DNA of 64,000 bases, from positions 71,600,205 through 71,664,204 of the forward strand of contig JAVHZZ010000002.1 of NCBI GenBank assembly GCA_036250195.1, read 5' to 3'. The stretch comes from Mixophyes australis. Lineage: Eukaryota > Chordata > Amphibia > Anura > Limnodynastidae. Positions 21,723 through 32,150 of this stretch are shown one piece after another (position 1 is the first letter of the stretch; each line of letters begins with the position of its first letter). The translations under genes and the position numbers were made by a program. The notes beneath the pieces are model-generated. The model worked only from the letters and a program-made list of their open reading frames with translations, was not told the origin of the DNA and did not search any database.

Positions 21723-22630
21723 TTAGGGCAAGAGCTGAGGACATGAGTGGAATCAGCACAATAGATACAGAGTCTATTCTTTACTCTTCGTTTTCTCTCC
21801 TCAGAAGATAATTTGGAACGTCCTATCTCCATGGGAATCACAGAGGGTGAAACTGGACGAAATTGAGGGTTAGAACGAAGAGGTGCTTTAGCAGAAGTCA
21901 TTTTCTCAGCCTCTCTTTCACGAAATCTCATATCAACACGATGGCATAGAGAGATCAAATCTTCAAGTGACGAAGGAAGCTCCTGAGTAGTCAGTGCATC
22001 TTTAATTTTATCGGAGAGCCCCTGCCAGAAGGCGGCAACTAGGGCTTCAGTGTTCCACTGAAGTTCAGAGGCTAAGATCCTAAATTGAATGACGTACTGG
22101 CCTACTGTATGAGATCCTTGTCGCAGACGGAGGATGCTGGAAGCAGCGGAGGTCACACGACCTGGTTCAACGAACACACTTCGGAATGTAGAAATGAATT
22201 TGGCACTATCTTGTAACATTGGATCGTTTCTTTCCCACAGAGGGGAGGCCCAAGCCAGGGCTTGTCCTGAAAACAAAGAGATAAGATAGGCCACTCTGGA
22301 ACGATGGGTAGAAAAATTTTGAGGTTGGAGCTCAAAATGGACTGAACATTGGTTAAGGAAACCCCTACAAGTTTTGGGGTCTCCATCGTACTTTGACGGA
22401 GTAGGCAGGTGAAGCGTGGAAGCTGTAGACACCTGGGATGGCACTGGGGAAACGGAGGAAAGCACAGGAGCCTCAGTAGTAGCTGTCACAGTCTGTCCAG
22501 ATGTTCCTTGGGAGGTTAATGACTGATAACACTGAAGTAACAGCTGTTGGCGGGCATCCTGTTGCTCCACACGGCTGACCAGATGCTGCAGCATCTCTTT
22601 GGCGGTAGGTTCCGTATCTGGGTCTGTCAT
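21698..22630 (-). CDS. Gypsy Gag (sushi/PEG10-type capsid protein)
   Basis: 310 codons. The start ATG at 22,628-22,630 lies 14 nt after the end of the 5' LTR and directly beside the PBS. Residues 1-40 form a short glutamine-rich, probably coiled segment, followed by a Ser/Thr/Pro linker to about 75. Residues 77-240 match the retrotransposon Gag capsid domain of the sushi/PEG10/RTL family: YDGDPKTCRGFLNQC, then FSGQALAWASPLWER. The C-terminus has one CCHC knuckle, C288-x2-C291-x4-H296-x4-C301, for RNA binding. The reading frame is intact, and its end overlaps the frameshift site for Pol. It would form the particle in which reverse transcription takes place. Confidence 0.92.
   Translation of the reverse strand: MTDPDTEPTAKEMLQHLVSRVEQQDARQQLLLQCYQSLTSQGTSGQTVTATTEAPVLSSVSPVPSQVSTASTLHLPTPSKYDGDPKTCRGFLNQCSVHFELQPQNFSTHRSRVAYLISLFSGQALAWASPLWERNDPMLQDSAKFISTFRSVFVEPGRVTSAASSILRLRQGSHTVGQYVIQFRILASELQWNTEALVAAFWQGLSDKIKDALTTQELPSSLEDLISLCHRVDMRFREREAEKMTSAKAPLRSNPQFRPVSPSVIPMEIGRSKLSSEERKRRVKNRLCIYCADSTHVLSSCPKRSGNARP
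21710..21716 (-). promoter_or_regulatory. Gag-pol -1 frameshift slippery heptamer
   Basis: On the minus strand the heptamer is GGGAAAT, read G GGA AAT in the gag frame, which fits the X XXY YYZ rule. It lies 10 nt before the gag stop (21,698-21,700). The pol frame is the -1 frame and opens at 21,722, so the heptamer is inside the short overlap. The sushi-derived host gene PEG10 uses GGGAAAC at the same kind of site. Confidence 0.85.
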
Positions 22631-22631
22631 G

Positions 22632-22641
22632 GCCTGATCTT
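22632..22641 (-). promoter_or_regulatory. Self-primer binding site of young gypsy element
   Basis: On the minus strand, AAGATCAGGC lies 2 nt after the 5' LTR. It is perfectly complementary to GCCTGATCTT inside the LTR (24,548-24,557 in the 5' copy), which sits 31 bp downstream of a TATA box and so should be the RNA 5' end. A G-U pair extends the match to 11. There is no TGG, which a tRNA-primed PBS would normally show. This is the Tf1/sushi self-priming arrangement. Confidence 0.85.
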
Positions 22642-22643
22642 AC

Positions 22644-24734
22644 TGTCACGGGCACTAGGAGTCTTTACCCAGGGATCACCAGGTGGTAGGCTTACCAGAG
22701 CAACGTAGATGGTAATAGGGTACTCTGGTAGCTGGGTGATCACGGAACAGGAAATGATAGATGATGAGATGCTCAGGAAAGTCTATGACTAGCAGCACTG
22801 GTAATATGGAGGTAATAATACACGAGGAACTGTATGGACAAGGGCACGTGAAGGTAGACAGTGGTCTGGGATAGCAAGTTGTACCACTGCTATAGTGAGG
22901 AGGAATGTCCAACAGAAACAAGGAGGTGATGAGAGTCAGCGGTCTGCGGATAGCAAGTTGTACCGCTGTCTGAGTGAAGGAATGGAATCCAAGTGGAGGT
23001 ATCCGGGTAGTCAGTGGTCTGCGGTAGCAAGTTGTACCACTGCTATGTGAGAGGGTATTGGAACAGGTGATACAGGAAACAGGGATCAGTGGTCTGTCAT
23101 CAGCAAGTTGTACCACTGAATATATATGTGAGGAGGTGCACGGGGAGAGACTGCAACACAGGATATACACGGGCACCTTATACACGATCCACAGTAATAT
23201 GCACAATATATATATAAATGACTGAACAGGTCTGCAAATATAGAAAGTCTCTTGAAGTAGTCCAGCACAAGATAACACAGTCAATGATGGCAATAGACTC
23301 AGCGGATAGCAGACTCCAAAGAGAACCAACACAGTCCAGCAAGATATGCAATACACCAGCACAGTCAATGAGAAGTATGCATACCGTGGTTCAGAAGCAG
23401 GCAGTCAGATAGGAGTGCAGCGATACCTGAGCGGCAGGAGGCCGGCTGGATGAGAAGTCCCTGGACGGATGAGGCAGCGGTCTAGTAGGTGCAGCGCACA
23501 GGTAAGTAGACCAACAGGGACACGAATCCACAGGAATCAGTAACACATGGAACTGGACTCAGGGAGGACCCAGGAGAATGGAGATGATCCAGCAGAGGAG
23601 TAGTAGTTGATGAGATACGAATCCAATGCTGACAGGAGGGTAGAGACCAGCGGGACACGTGAAGGCGTGGAGAGCGGATCAGCAGGAGATGGACGATAGC
23701 GCTGACAGCAGCAGCGGGACTCTGCGGGCACACGGAGGTAACCAGTAGCAACCAACAGGTACCAACAGCGATGGAACACGGGAGAGCAGAGTAGACCAGG
23801 AGCTGTTGATCACGAAGAGTAGCGGATGGCAATGAGAGCAGCAGTCTCGAAGGAAACACAGGAGAGCTGAGATGAGGCTGCAATGCACAGGGGCAGCGGA
23901 TAGGAATCAGCTAACAGTCACGATGTTGAACACAGGCGCGTTGCAAGCTGGAGACTGTAGTGCACGGAGGCAGCGGATAGGAATCAGCTAACAGTCACGA
24001 TGATGAACACAGGCGAGTTGCAAGCTGGAGACTGTAGTGCACGGAGGCAGCAGATAGGAATCAGCTAACAGGCACGATGATGAACACAGGCGAGTTGCAA
24101 GCTGGAGGCTGAAGTGCACGGAGGCAGCGGATAGGAATCAGCTCACAGACTTGATGATGAACAGGTGAGTGGATGTGAAGTAAAGGCTGGAGTGCACGGA
24201 GGCAGCGGATAGTAATCAGCAAACAGTCACAATGAAATATAATAACGTTGAGTGGTTTAGAAGACTGTAGTGCACGGAGGCAGCGGATAGGAATCAGCAA
24301 ACAGTCACAATGATATATAATAGCGTTGAAGTGGTTTAGAAGACTGTAGTGCACGGAGGCAGCGGATAGGAATCAGCAAACAGTCACGATGATACAGTTG
24401 ATGGTAGAAGTGGTATGGGAACCACAGTAGTAGAAGTGGTTTGGAAACCACAGAGATAGAAGTGGTTTGGAAACCACAGGAATCAGCAGCGCTGAATACA
24501 CGAGGAATACAGGAACACCTTCAGAGACTCATGGGGAATGAGACTCCAAGATCAGGCAACGTGGTGTTGACCACAGGTGCTTAATATAGGGAGTGTTGCC
24601 TGATCTGCCAATTGAGTTAAAGGGACATACACTGAAGTATAGGAAAGGGTTGCGCATGCGCAGACCCTCAGGATGGAGGACGGCCACGGTTCCTAAATGT
24701 CCGGGAAGAAGCACTCACGGTCCGGTGAGTGACA
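22644..24734 (-). repeat. 5' LTR of young gypsy element
   Basis: Matches the 3' LTR at an offset of 6,347 bp over all 2,091 bp, apart from one substitution (G at 23,473). It carries the promoter and a transcribed leader of about 1.9 kb before gag. A 230-codon sense-strand frame (22,676-23,368) lies in this leader, and the same frame is in the other LTR. It has no known domain. Confidence 0.95.
24548..24588 (-). promoter_or_regulatory. Core promoter and predicted RNA start in 5' LTR
   Basis: On the minus strand, TATATTAAG at 24,580-24,588 is followed 31 bp later by GCCTGATCTT at 24,557-24,548. That spacing is normal for TATA-driven initiation. The complementarity of the latter sequence to the PBS independently supports it as the transcript start. 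An inverted copy of the start sequence (AGATCAGGCAAC) lies just upstream of the TATA box. Confidence 0.7.
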
Positions 24735-24739
24735 CAGAC

Positions 24740-25222
24740 TTCTGGAGACTTCCCAATGCTACAAGCAAGCTGCTGATTGTCATCGAAGATTTATGCCCTA
24801 GTTTCGGGTCGGTGACAGGGTATGGTTGTCTTCACGTAACTTCAAGCTTTGAGTCCCTTCTCAGAAGTTGGCTCCTCGTTATATTGGTCCCTTCCCAATA
24901 ACTCACATTATCAACTTAGTTACCTACAGACTCCCTTTGCCTCCTTCCCTGAGGGTCCACAATGTGTTTCATGTCTCTCTCCTCAAACCCCTTATCATCA
25001 ATAAATTTCATCGTCTCCCTCCTCACCCTGCTTCTATCCAGACTTCCGCTGGTGAAGAATTTGAGGTTAGCAATATCCTGGATTCTCGTGTTCTCCATGG
25101 ACAGCACCAATTCTTGGTCCATTGGAAAGGCTTCGGTCCAGAGGAGAGATCTTGGGTAAATTAAGAGGACCTCCTTGCTCCACTTCTGTTAAAACAATTC
25201 CTTAAGGAGAGGTCTACCCAAT
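24740..25222 (+). pseudogene. Old sushi-type gypsy Pol, C-terminal part
   Basis: This resumes the integrase frame that was broken at 16,296, in the correct phase after subtracting the 5-bp target duplication. It encodes the end of integrase with a GPY/F-type motif ([11 protein letters not shown]) and a chromodomain ([15 protein letters not shown]). In-frame stops occur at 24,799 (TAG), 24,850 (TGA) and 25,162 (TAA, within the chromodomain end), so it is dead. The protein is clearly related to the C-terminus of the young element, but diverged from it. Confidence 0.9.
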
Positions 25223-25241
25223 GAAGAGAGGGAGGAGGTAG

Positions 25242-25440
25242 TGTCAGGCGCCATCCCCATGCTGTATCCCCTGCACAGAGAAGGGCGCCTGCTTCCGACC
25301 GCAGGCGTCTGGTTGCCTAGCAACCAGCTGCACTTCCTGCCTACTGTCGGCAGTGCATCCCGTTGCCTAGCAACGAGACGCTATTGCCGGATTCCGGCGG
25401 TGATGTTCAGCGTCACCACCGCCGATAGTTAGGACTGCCC
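25242..25440 (+). repeat. Remnant 3' LTR of the old gypsy element
   Basis: It starts TGTCAGGCGCC directly after a purine tract (gagagggaggaggtag), as a 3' LTR should. The GC-rich U3-like sequence contains GTTGCCTAGCAAC twice, at 25,312 and 25,362. The right end is lost against an L2 fragment, so the boundary at about 25,440 is approximate. Confidence 0.7.
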
Positions 25441-25479
25441 CCCTCTCATACATTGCCAGCATACGTCCTTTTCTTACTC

Positions 25480-25772
25480 AACATAATACTTTAACTTTTA
25501 TCCATTCTCTCATCATCTCTCGTCTTGACTATTGCAACCTTCTGCTATCTGGCATTCCTGACACTCCTTTATCCACACTTCAATCCATCCTAAATGCTGC
25601 TGCAAAACTGATCATCCTCTCTCACCACTCCATATCTGAAGTAAATTCAAATTACTTACCCTTACAGTCTGTATTTTTTTTTGTCTACCTTATACGTCCA
25701 TTTTATGTACGGTTTTCCCTACTGTACGATGCTGCGGAGCTGGCATCTTACAAATCAACGATAATAATAATA
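25480..25772 (+). mobile_element. L2/CR1-type LINE 3' fragment
   Basis: One frame reads SRLDYCNLLLSGIP followed by LQSILNAAAKL, the conserved end of the L2/CR1 RT region. It is followed by a tail with 'tgtacgatgctgcggag' and an ATA-type simple repeat, as at the ends of frog L2 elements. The start is truncated. Confidence 0.75.
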
Positions 25773-25776
25773 ATGG

Positions 25777-25970
25777 GCCTTATGCCCAAACTACACTAAA
25801 GGGCCTTAGGGCCCCAATAATCTAAATGGCCTTGCGCCCCAGCTGCATTCAAGGGGCCTGGTGCCCCAGCTAATCTCAAGGGGCCTGGTGCCCCATAAGC
25901 TAAGGGCCTTATGTCCATTAATTGCCCACTGCATAATGCCCGAATTGCCTACAGGCCTTGTGCCCAACCT
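25777..25970. repeat. Cluster of short GGCC...GCCC palindromes
   Basis: At least seven near-palindromes of the type GGGGCCTGGTGCCCC or GGCCTTATGCCC follow each other every 15-35 bp, separated by 'agctaatctcaa'-like spacers. The family is unknown to me. Confidence 0.5.
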
Positions 25971-26537
25971 ATCAAGAAGTACTTATACTTACCTGCTCCG
26001 CACAAGATACTCAACATATTTCCGGCCTCTTCAGGTCTTCCAGACCCTCCAGCCGGTGGCGCTCCTTTGTCTGTTCAGCGCATTGGTCTCCGCTGTCTTA
26101 TTGACAGGGGCGCTTTTAGTCCTTACAAGGGTTCCCCGATGTTGATACCTTCTTTTTCTTGATCTTGGCATCATCCTTCTTCATTCTAGCGGGCACTTTT
26201 TCCGGCGTCTTCTGGGCTTCACTTGCCGCTGGCGTCTTCCTCTTCTTTTCTTCTGGACGTCCCACAACGTCCACTCTTCAGAGCTCTGTCGCCAGACTTA
26301 CCTCAAGGGTCACAGGCGCACCGACATCACGCAGCTTTGTGGTGAAGCGGTGAGCCCTGATTGGCTCACCATGGTGCCAAACATTCAAATGGCCAGGAGG
26401 TGAGCTTTGATTGCCTCACCGACCTGGCCAATAGGAGGGCAGCCACAGCAACATGAAGAGCTGACCGGATGCCAGACTTCCCAGTGAGCCCTTCACATTA
26501 CACCCTTGCCTGAATCTAATAACACTGCCGCTAAGCC
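25971..26537. other. GC-richer repeat-like sequence, unassigned
   Basis: This continues from the palindrome cluster and contains 'tgattggctcacc' twice in related form. It is probably part of one old element, but I found no ends. Confidence 0.3.
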
Positions 26538-26539
26538 AC

Positions 26540-27637
26540 TAGTTAGGAACACAGGAACACATATCAGGGCATGGAAGGAATAAGCCACCGATTACCAAAT
26601 TACCAGCAGCTGGTAGTGTGGGAGAAGCACAGAGCATAGACAAAAAGGAATACACAACAGGCGTTTTCCAGCACTTAGAAATTCTGCCATAAATAAATGT
26701 GACTGAGCATGCCCAGAGTTTCTGAATGTCTGTTAAACACAGTTTAGCATGCTTAGAGGAAAGGGGAGGTTCAAGCAGGTTCCTAGCAAAGCCTATGTGA
26801 AACATTGTGCTATTGTGGTCTGTATGTTTGTGTCACCCATAAAAAGTGTCCATATTCCTCATCTAGTGTGGCAAAATTGGAAATGAGAAATAAATCTCTT
26901 TAACAGTTGTGTGAATGTCATTAACAATTGTAATTACATCCACCTGAAGCAAAATCACATTGCATTATGATCTTACTTCATATATGCTATTAAGTAAATT
27001 CACATTTGAAATTCATTTTGTCATTAGCTTTCCAGTGTTCACAAATCCATGACATAACTGGAATCTGGGATACTTATATTTACCCTGTTATTTCTGACAA
27101 GGCTTAAATGTTTGCATGATTCAGCCTTCAAGAGTTGATGGAACTTTTTTACCCAAAAGAGCACAGCACAGTTGGGATAGCAGAATCAGGAACAATAGCA
27201 GTTTGAATAGAGTTACTAGAGAATAGTTCCGAGAGGGGAGCTTTGGCTTCCAAGAGCCAATAACAAAGGAGCAATAAGAAGCGAACGAAAAAGAGGTAAA
27301 GAAATTCAAATGTTTTGGGTAGACATGTCAACTTAAATATAAAGATAGCTGAGGGTCAGGATAAATGTAATATATGTAAAAGTGTCAGTTGCTCCAATAT
27401 ATGTGATCACTAAGTATAGTAAAGAGATATTAGGAAGAGGAGTTCAGCTTCTAGGATTAGGGGAGCAATAACCAACTACCCAAAAAACCGCAGTGCAGGA
27501 AGAGAGAAGTGAAGAATGCCAGTTAAGACAGTTCTTGAATGTCAGCTTCAGAGACTTTTTGTCTCCTGATAAGACTAAGAAAGGGTGTGATGATAAAATG
27601 TGGTTATGCTGCAACACTTGAACAAAGGTGGTTTGTG
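26540..27637. other. No recognisable feature
   Basis: AT-rich, with short frames only and no repeat structure seen. Confidence 0.4.
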
Positions 27638-27945
27638 TTCACCATCATCATTTAATTTTATAGCGCCACCAATTCTTCAGCGCTGTACAGAGAATATTTC
27701 TCACATCAATCCCTGCCCCATTGGAGTTTACAGTCTAAATTCCCTAACACACTCACACAGACTAGGGTCAATTTAATAACAGCCAATTAACCTGCCAGTA
27801 TGTTTTTGAATTTTGGGAGGAAACTGGAGCACCCGGGGTAAACCCACAAACACCTCGGGAGAACATACAAACTCCTCACAGATAAGGACTCGGTCAGAAA
27901 TCGAATTCACAACTCCAGCGCTGTGATTGCATCTAGTTATGCACC
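27638..27945 (-). mobile_element. tRNA-headed SINE with L2-like tail, antisense
   Basis: Read on the minus strand this is the same family as the plus-strand copy at 49,876-50,220. It has the conserved 'gtttgtatgttctcc' core, the 'aattgaccctagt' segment and a 3' end with 'agcgctgaagaattggtgg' and ATGATG repeats. The head is decayed. Only the antisense orientation is seen here. Confidence 0.75.
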
Positions 27946-28999
27946 TACATGCAAAGAGGCTTCAGAGCATTTTTCTTCCTGCAAAAGGGCTTGAAATATA
28001 CACATTCTCACAGATGGTGGAATCCAGGAGTCAGCCTACACTTTCAAATGGTCTCTTTGTTATGGTAAAGCCCATTGTAACCAATGAAATAAAAACATTA
28101 AATAAAAAAAGACCCAATATCCTCTTAGTTTCATGAATAGTTTAAGAAATAAAAAAAGGCTAAACTGGGTAGTATTTCAGAAAATACATTTAAAAGTTTA
28201 ATTCAATGAAGAGGTTTGTGCTAATCTGGTGGTAGGAAGAACTTTGCAGTGAAGTTTTCACTCTTCCCACCATGTTTGTTTCCCTGTGGATCCTGGATCC
28301 ACAATCCAGACTGATTTTTTGGGAGAAGTGTCTAACACCAGCTATGTATTGGAAGCGGAACACAACGGAACATTTGCACAAAATGTTCCCACATGTTTTG
28401 CACTTTCATAAATCACATTTAGTAGGGGGTTCACATTACAGACAAAACATTTTTCATTTTGTTTATACGATAAAACTTACCAGCATGATTCATTTCTATA
28501 GTATAATCCTGCTCTGTTCCAGCGTTCCCTGCCGATGTTCTAATTACAAATTAGCCCAATTAATTAATGATTACATTTTTAACATGAATTTGGCACAACG
28601 TATATTATTTGGAGAATCTGTTGGGAAACGGAAGCAGAGAATCATCATACAGTTTAAATGTCTGTAGGATAAAATATGTCCACCAACCTGTTTTTTCTAT
28701 ATATTATGTATTTACCACTTACTGTTGTCCTTTTCTTTTACAGTTTAACCCCATCATGACCAGAGTTCGGTCACACCTTCATGACTGGAAACGTGTTTTT
28801 GCATTTTTGTACTGCCTGAAAAAAAAAAAAATATTTTAAAGTTTAAGTCAGAAAATGTTATATTATTTTTTCACAAGGAATAAGGCTTTCATTTGTTAGC
28901 ATATTGGATTCAATAGATGTTTATTTCATGTGTGTTAGATAAGGAAAACATACTAAGAAAAAAATACAAATGCATTTCCTGAAGTTACTTGTATGCATT
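27946..28999. other. No recognisable feature
   Basis: AT-rich. The 131-codon frame at 28,272-28,667 has no motif and no conserved look. An A-run at 28,820 may be a retroposon tail. Confidence 0.35.
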
Positions 29000-29230
29000 G
29001 CATGGTTAGAAGAGTTGAAAAAAGACACAAGTACATCAAGTTCAACTTGAATTAGGAATTCTAATTACATTGATCCAATTGAAAATAAATCAAAACCCTG
29101 AGTATAATAATAGTTGCCAATTTCGAAATTCCTTCCTGACCCCTATAATATTCAGACAAATTTCTTGGACCATGGTCTTCTTCTAATTATCTCTACAGAT
29201 ATAATTTTTCGTAAGACGGGCATACAATCC
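29000..29230. repeat. Old interspersed repeat fragment
   Basis: Contains the phrases 'gtacatcaagttcaac' and 'aaattccttcctgaccc', which I associate with a widespread amphibian/fish retroposon 3' region. No ends are visible, and the assignment is from memory of the pattern. Confidence 0.35.
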
Positions 29231-29439
29231 ATTTTGAAATACTGTTAGTCCATTTGATATCAGCACCACATGTGTTAAGGGATTCTACAAATGAGTCATC
29301 TTTACAGTGAATAACTCTTTCTTTATGCTGATAGTGAAAACAACTTTCTTAAAACTGACCTCGGGTCCACTTCATGTTCCTTGGAAATGCTTGTTAGACA
29401 AATATTTGAATAAAAATTTAATATGTTTCTAAAAATTCT

Positions 29440-29709
29440 AACTCCCTTTGTGCCTCCTGCTTGTTTGCCCTCCCTCTAGGATGTAAGCTCTTATGAGCAG
29501 GGCCCTCTTCCCTCTTGTTTTTCTACCTATTCTTCTGCTCCTACTTCACTATACAAGCTATATTTGGAGTGTTTGAAGTCCTGTTAGTATTTGTTTAATG
29601 TTCGGTACTGTTTCTACCCTGTATGGTCTTATGTCTGTCTCTCCACAGCACTGCGGATATTTTGTGGCGCCGTGTAAATAAAGGCTAATAATAATAATAA
29701 TAATAAATA
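29440..29709 (+). mobile_element. L2/CR1-type LINE tail
   Basis: It contains 'gatgtaagctcttatgagc', then 'cactgcggatattttgtgg', then a (TAA)n end at 29,689-29,706. Only the 3' untranslated end is present. Confidence 0.7.
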
Positions 29710-30777
29710 TTAATTAGGCCACCTAAGCATCTTCTTTCTATAATAAACAAACCTAGTTTTTCTATAATTTTTCTATAATTTAACTATTCCATTGCCTTTA
29801 TTAATGAGGTTGTCTACTGGAGTTCTCCTTTGTGCTTCTTATAGTGAGCTGCCAAAAACTGTACCCCATCAGTTTCCTAATTGTATTCCATGATATGTGT
29901 AAGTGCCATAGTTATAATCACCATCCAGGTGAAAATAACTAGCCCTACATTTATCAACATTAAATGTTGTCTGCCATTCCACAGCTCTTTTCCCATTTTG
30001 TCTACATCTTTCTGTAGAAAGTTATTGTATTAATAACCCTGTATAGTTTAGTGTCTTCAGCAGATCTCTTACCTGTCCTCAGACGGATTCCTCACAATCA
30101 TCCTTCAGTGATTTATGTCAAGTCCTGGAAATGTATTTTCTGGGTGAAGAAGTGGCGTTCAAAGGATTTCTTAAACCCAACTCCATCCGAAATGGAAAAT
30201 ACTTTTAAAGCTATTGGATATAATTAATAACACTTTGATGAAGAATCATAGTGATCAAACAATATCACTAAAGCAATCAGAATATATTATTTGGCTAGAT
30301 ATACATCAATTTGTTTATTTAGTAAAATTGGTTTCTTTCTAAATAAAAACCATTTACAGTTAAAAACTACTACGCCCAGTGGTCCAACTAGATTAGGAAC
30401 TAGATTGGACAGGTTGGATAAATTTGTGATTTTTAATTGGATGTTACAATCTGATTTTATCATTTTAATTTCTATTATGAAAAATTTAAACAGTTATGAA
30501 TATGGGGTGACTGTGACATTCTGGATAGAGAATCTGAACAAATAACAATCAGAACAATTTTAGCAGGCATAGAACAACCACATTTTACTAATCTGATCTT
30601 TGTGCAATCAAATCGTTCATGCTCAATCAACCAAATCCATCTGTGTTGGTCAATGTTACTGGGGACAACAGAACCTTACAAAAAGGTGAAGGTACATCCC
30701 TCAATAAAGTTACTCAATGTATTGATAGTGCCATTATTAATAAAAAAGTTGACATGTTTTCCTATTGCTTTGGCTTT
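29710..30777. other. No clear feature; possible old repeat at 29,870-30,080
   Basis: The block with 'tttatcaacattaaatgt' and 'tctgccattccacag' looks like an old interspersed repeat. The rest is AT-rich with no gene. Confidence 0.35.
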
Positions 30778-30836
30778 GCATTATGCAGAGCCCTAACTAG
30801 ACATTTTAGTGCCCTGGGCGAAACAACACAACATAC

Positions 30837-30926
30837 CTTTATGGGAGTAGATGCTGCCTCTCAGTGGTTGTCTGCTGGTGTCTTATGCTCCGTTGCTGCT
30901 TAGACGGATCCTGGAATATTGGGGTC
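30837..30926 (-). other. Exon-like block in hAT element (copy 3)
   Basis: On the minus strand it follows 'ttccaaacag' and ends at a donor 'aaag|gtatgt'. One frame reads FQDPSKQQ and runs open for about 25 codons. It is close to copy 2 at 10,576-10,658. Confidence 0.45.
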
Positions 30927-31099
30927 CTGTTTGGAAAAGAGATTGTTACTACTCACCTCCTGGAAAGTTGAGCAGTGAGTGAAGAATCTAGGTCTCCCTC
31001 CCCACAACCAGACAGACTTTAAATCAGTAGCTTTTTTGTTTAAAAACAAGCCTCCTTCCACTTAATCAGCTCCAGAATTTAATTAATAGCATTTACAGT

Positions 31100-32150
31100 T
31101 AATGTCTATTTCCCTCCCTTCCCACACCAGACCACTCACTCCTTCTCTCCAGACACCCTCCTCACCTGACCCCGACTCCTTCTCTCCAGACACCCTCCTC
31201 ACCAAACCCCTCACTTGTTCTCTTCAGACACCCTCCTCACCAGACCCCTCACTCCTTCTCTCCAGACACCCTCCTCACCAGACCACTCACTCCTTCTCTC
31301 CAGACCCCCTCCTCACCTGACCCCCACTCGTTCTCTCCAGACACCCTCCTCACCAGACCCCTCACTCCTTCTCTCCAGACACCCTCGTCACCAGACACCT
31401 CACTCCTTCTCTCAAGACACCCTCCTCACCAGACCCCTCACTCCTTCTCTCCAGACACCCTCGTCACCAGACACCTCACTCCTTCTCTCAAGACACCCTC
31501 CTCACCAGACACCCTCCTCACTAGACCTCTCACTCCTTCTCTCCATCTCTCCATACATCCTCCTCACCAGACCCCTCACTCCTTCTCTCCAGACACCCTC
31601 CTCACCTGACACCGACTCCTTCTCTCCAGACACCCTCCTCACCAAACCCCTCACTTGTTCTCTTCAGACACCCTCCTCACCAGACCCCTCACTCCTTCTC
31701 TCCAGACACCCTCCTCACCAGACCACTCACTCCTTCTCTCCAGACCCCCTCCTCACCTGACCCCCACTCGTTCTCTCCAGACACCCTCCTCACCAGACCC
31801 CTCACTCCTTCTCTCCAGACACCCTCCTCACCAGACACCCTCCTCACTAGACCTCTCACTCCTTCTCTCCAGACACCCTCCTCACCAGACACCCTCCTCA
31901 CTAGACCTCTCACTCCTTCTCTCCAGACACCCTCCTCACCAGACACCTCATTCCTTCTCTCCAGACACCCTCCTCACCAGACACCCTCCTCACCAGACCC
32001 CTCACTCCTTCTCTCCATCTCTCCATACATCCTCCTCACCAGACCCCTCACTCCTTCTCTCCAGACACCCTCCTCACCAGACCCCTCACTCTTTCTCACC
32101 AGACACCCTCCTCACCAGACCCCTCACTCTTTCTCACCAGACCCCCCCAT
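31100..32150. repeat. 38-bp minisatellite with a 440-bp higher-order duplication
   Basis: The basic unit combines 'actccttctctccagacac' with 'cctcctcaccagacccct'. The segment around 31,140-31,400 is repeated almost exactly 440 bp downstream. Long frames on both strands (up to 259 codons) follow the repeat and are not genes. Confidence 0.9.

Larger units (their letters stand above)
16297..24734 (-). mobile_element. Full-length young Ty3/gypsy chromovirus (Tf1/sushi group)
   Basis: A complete 8,438-bp element on the minus strand with 2,091-bp LTRs at 16,297-18,387 and 22,644-24,734. The ends are TG...CA, and the 5-bp target duplication CAGAC lies at 16,292-16,296 and 24,735-24,739. In transcriptional order it has the 5' LTR, a self-primer-type PBS, gag, a -1 frameshift site, pol (PR-RT-RNaseH-IN-chromodomain), a polypurine tract and the 3' LTR. 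The only LTR difference I found is C at 17,126 versus G at 23,473. All coding motifs look intact. The copy is therefore very recent and may be competent. It inserted into the integrase frame of an older relative. Confidence 0.95.
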
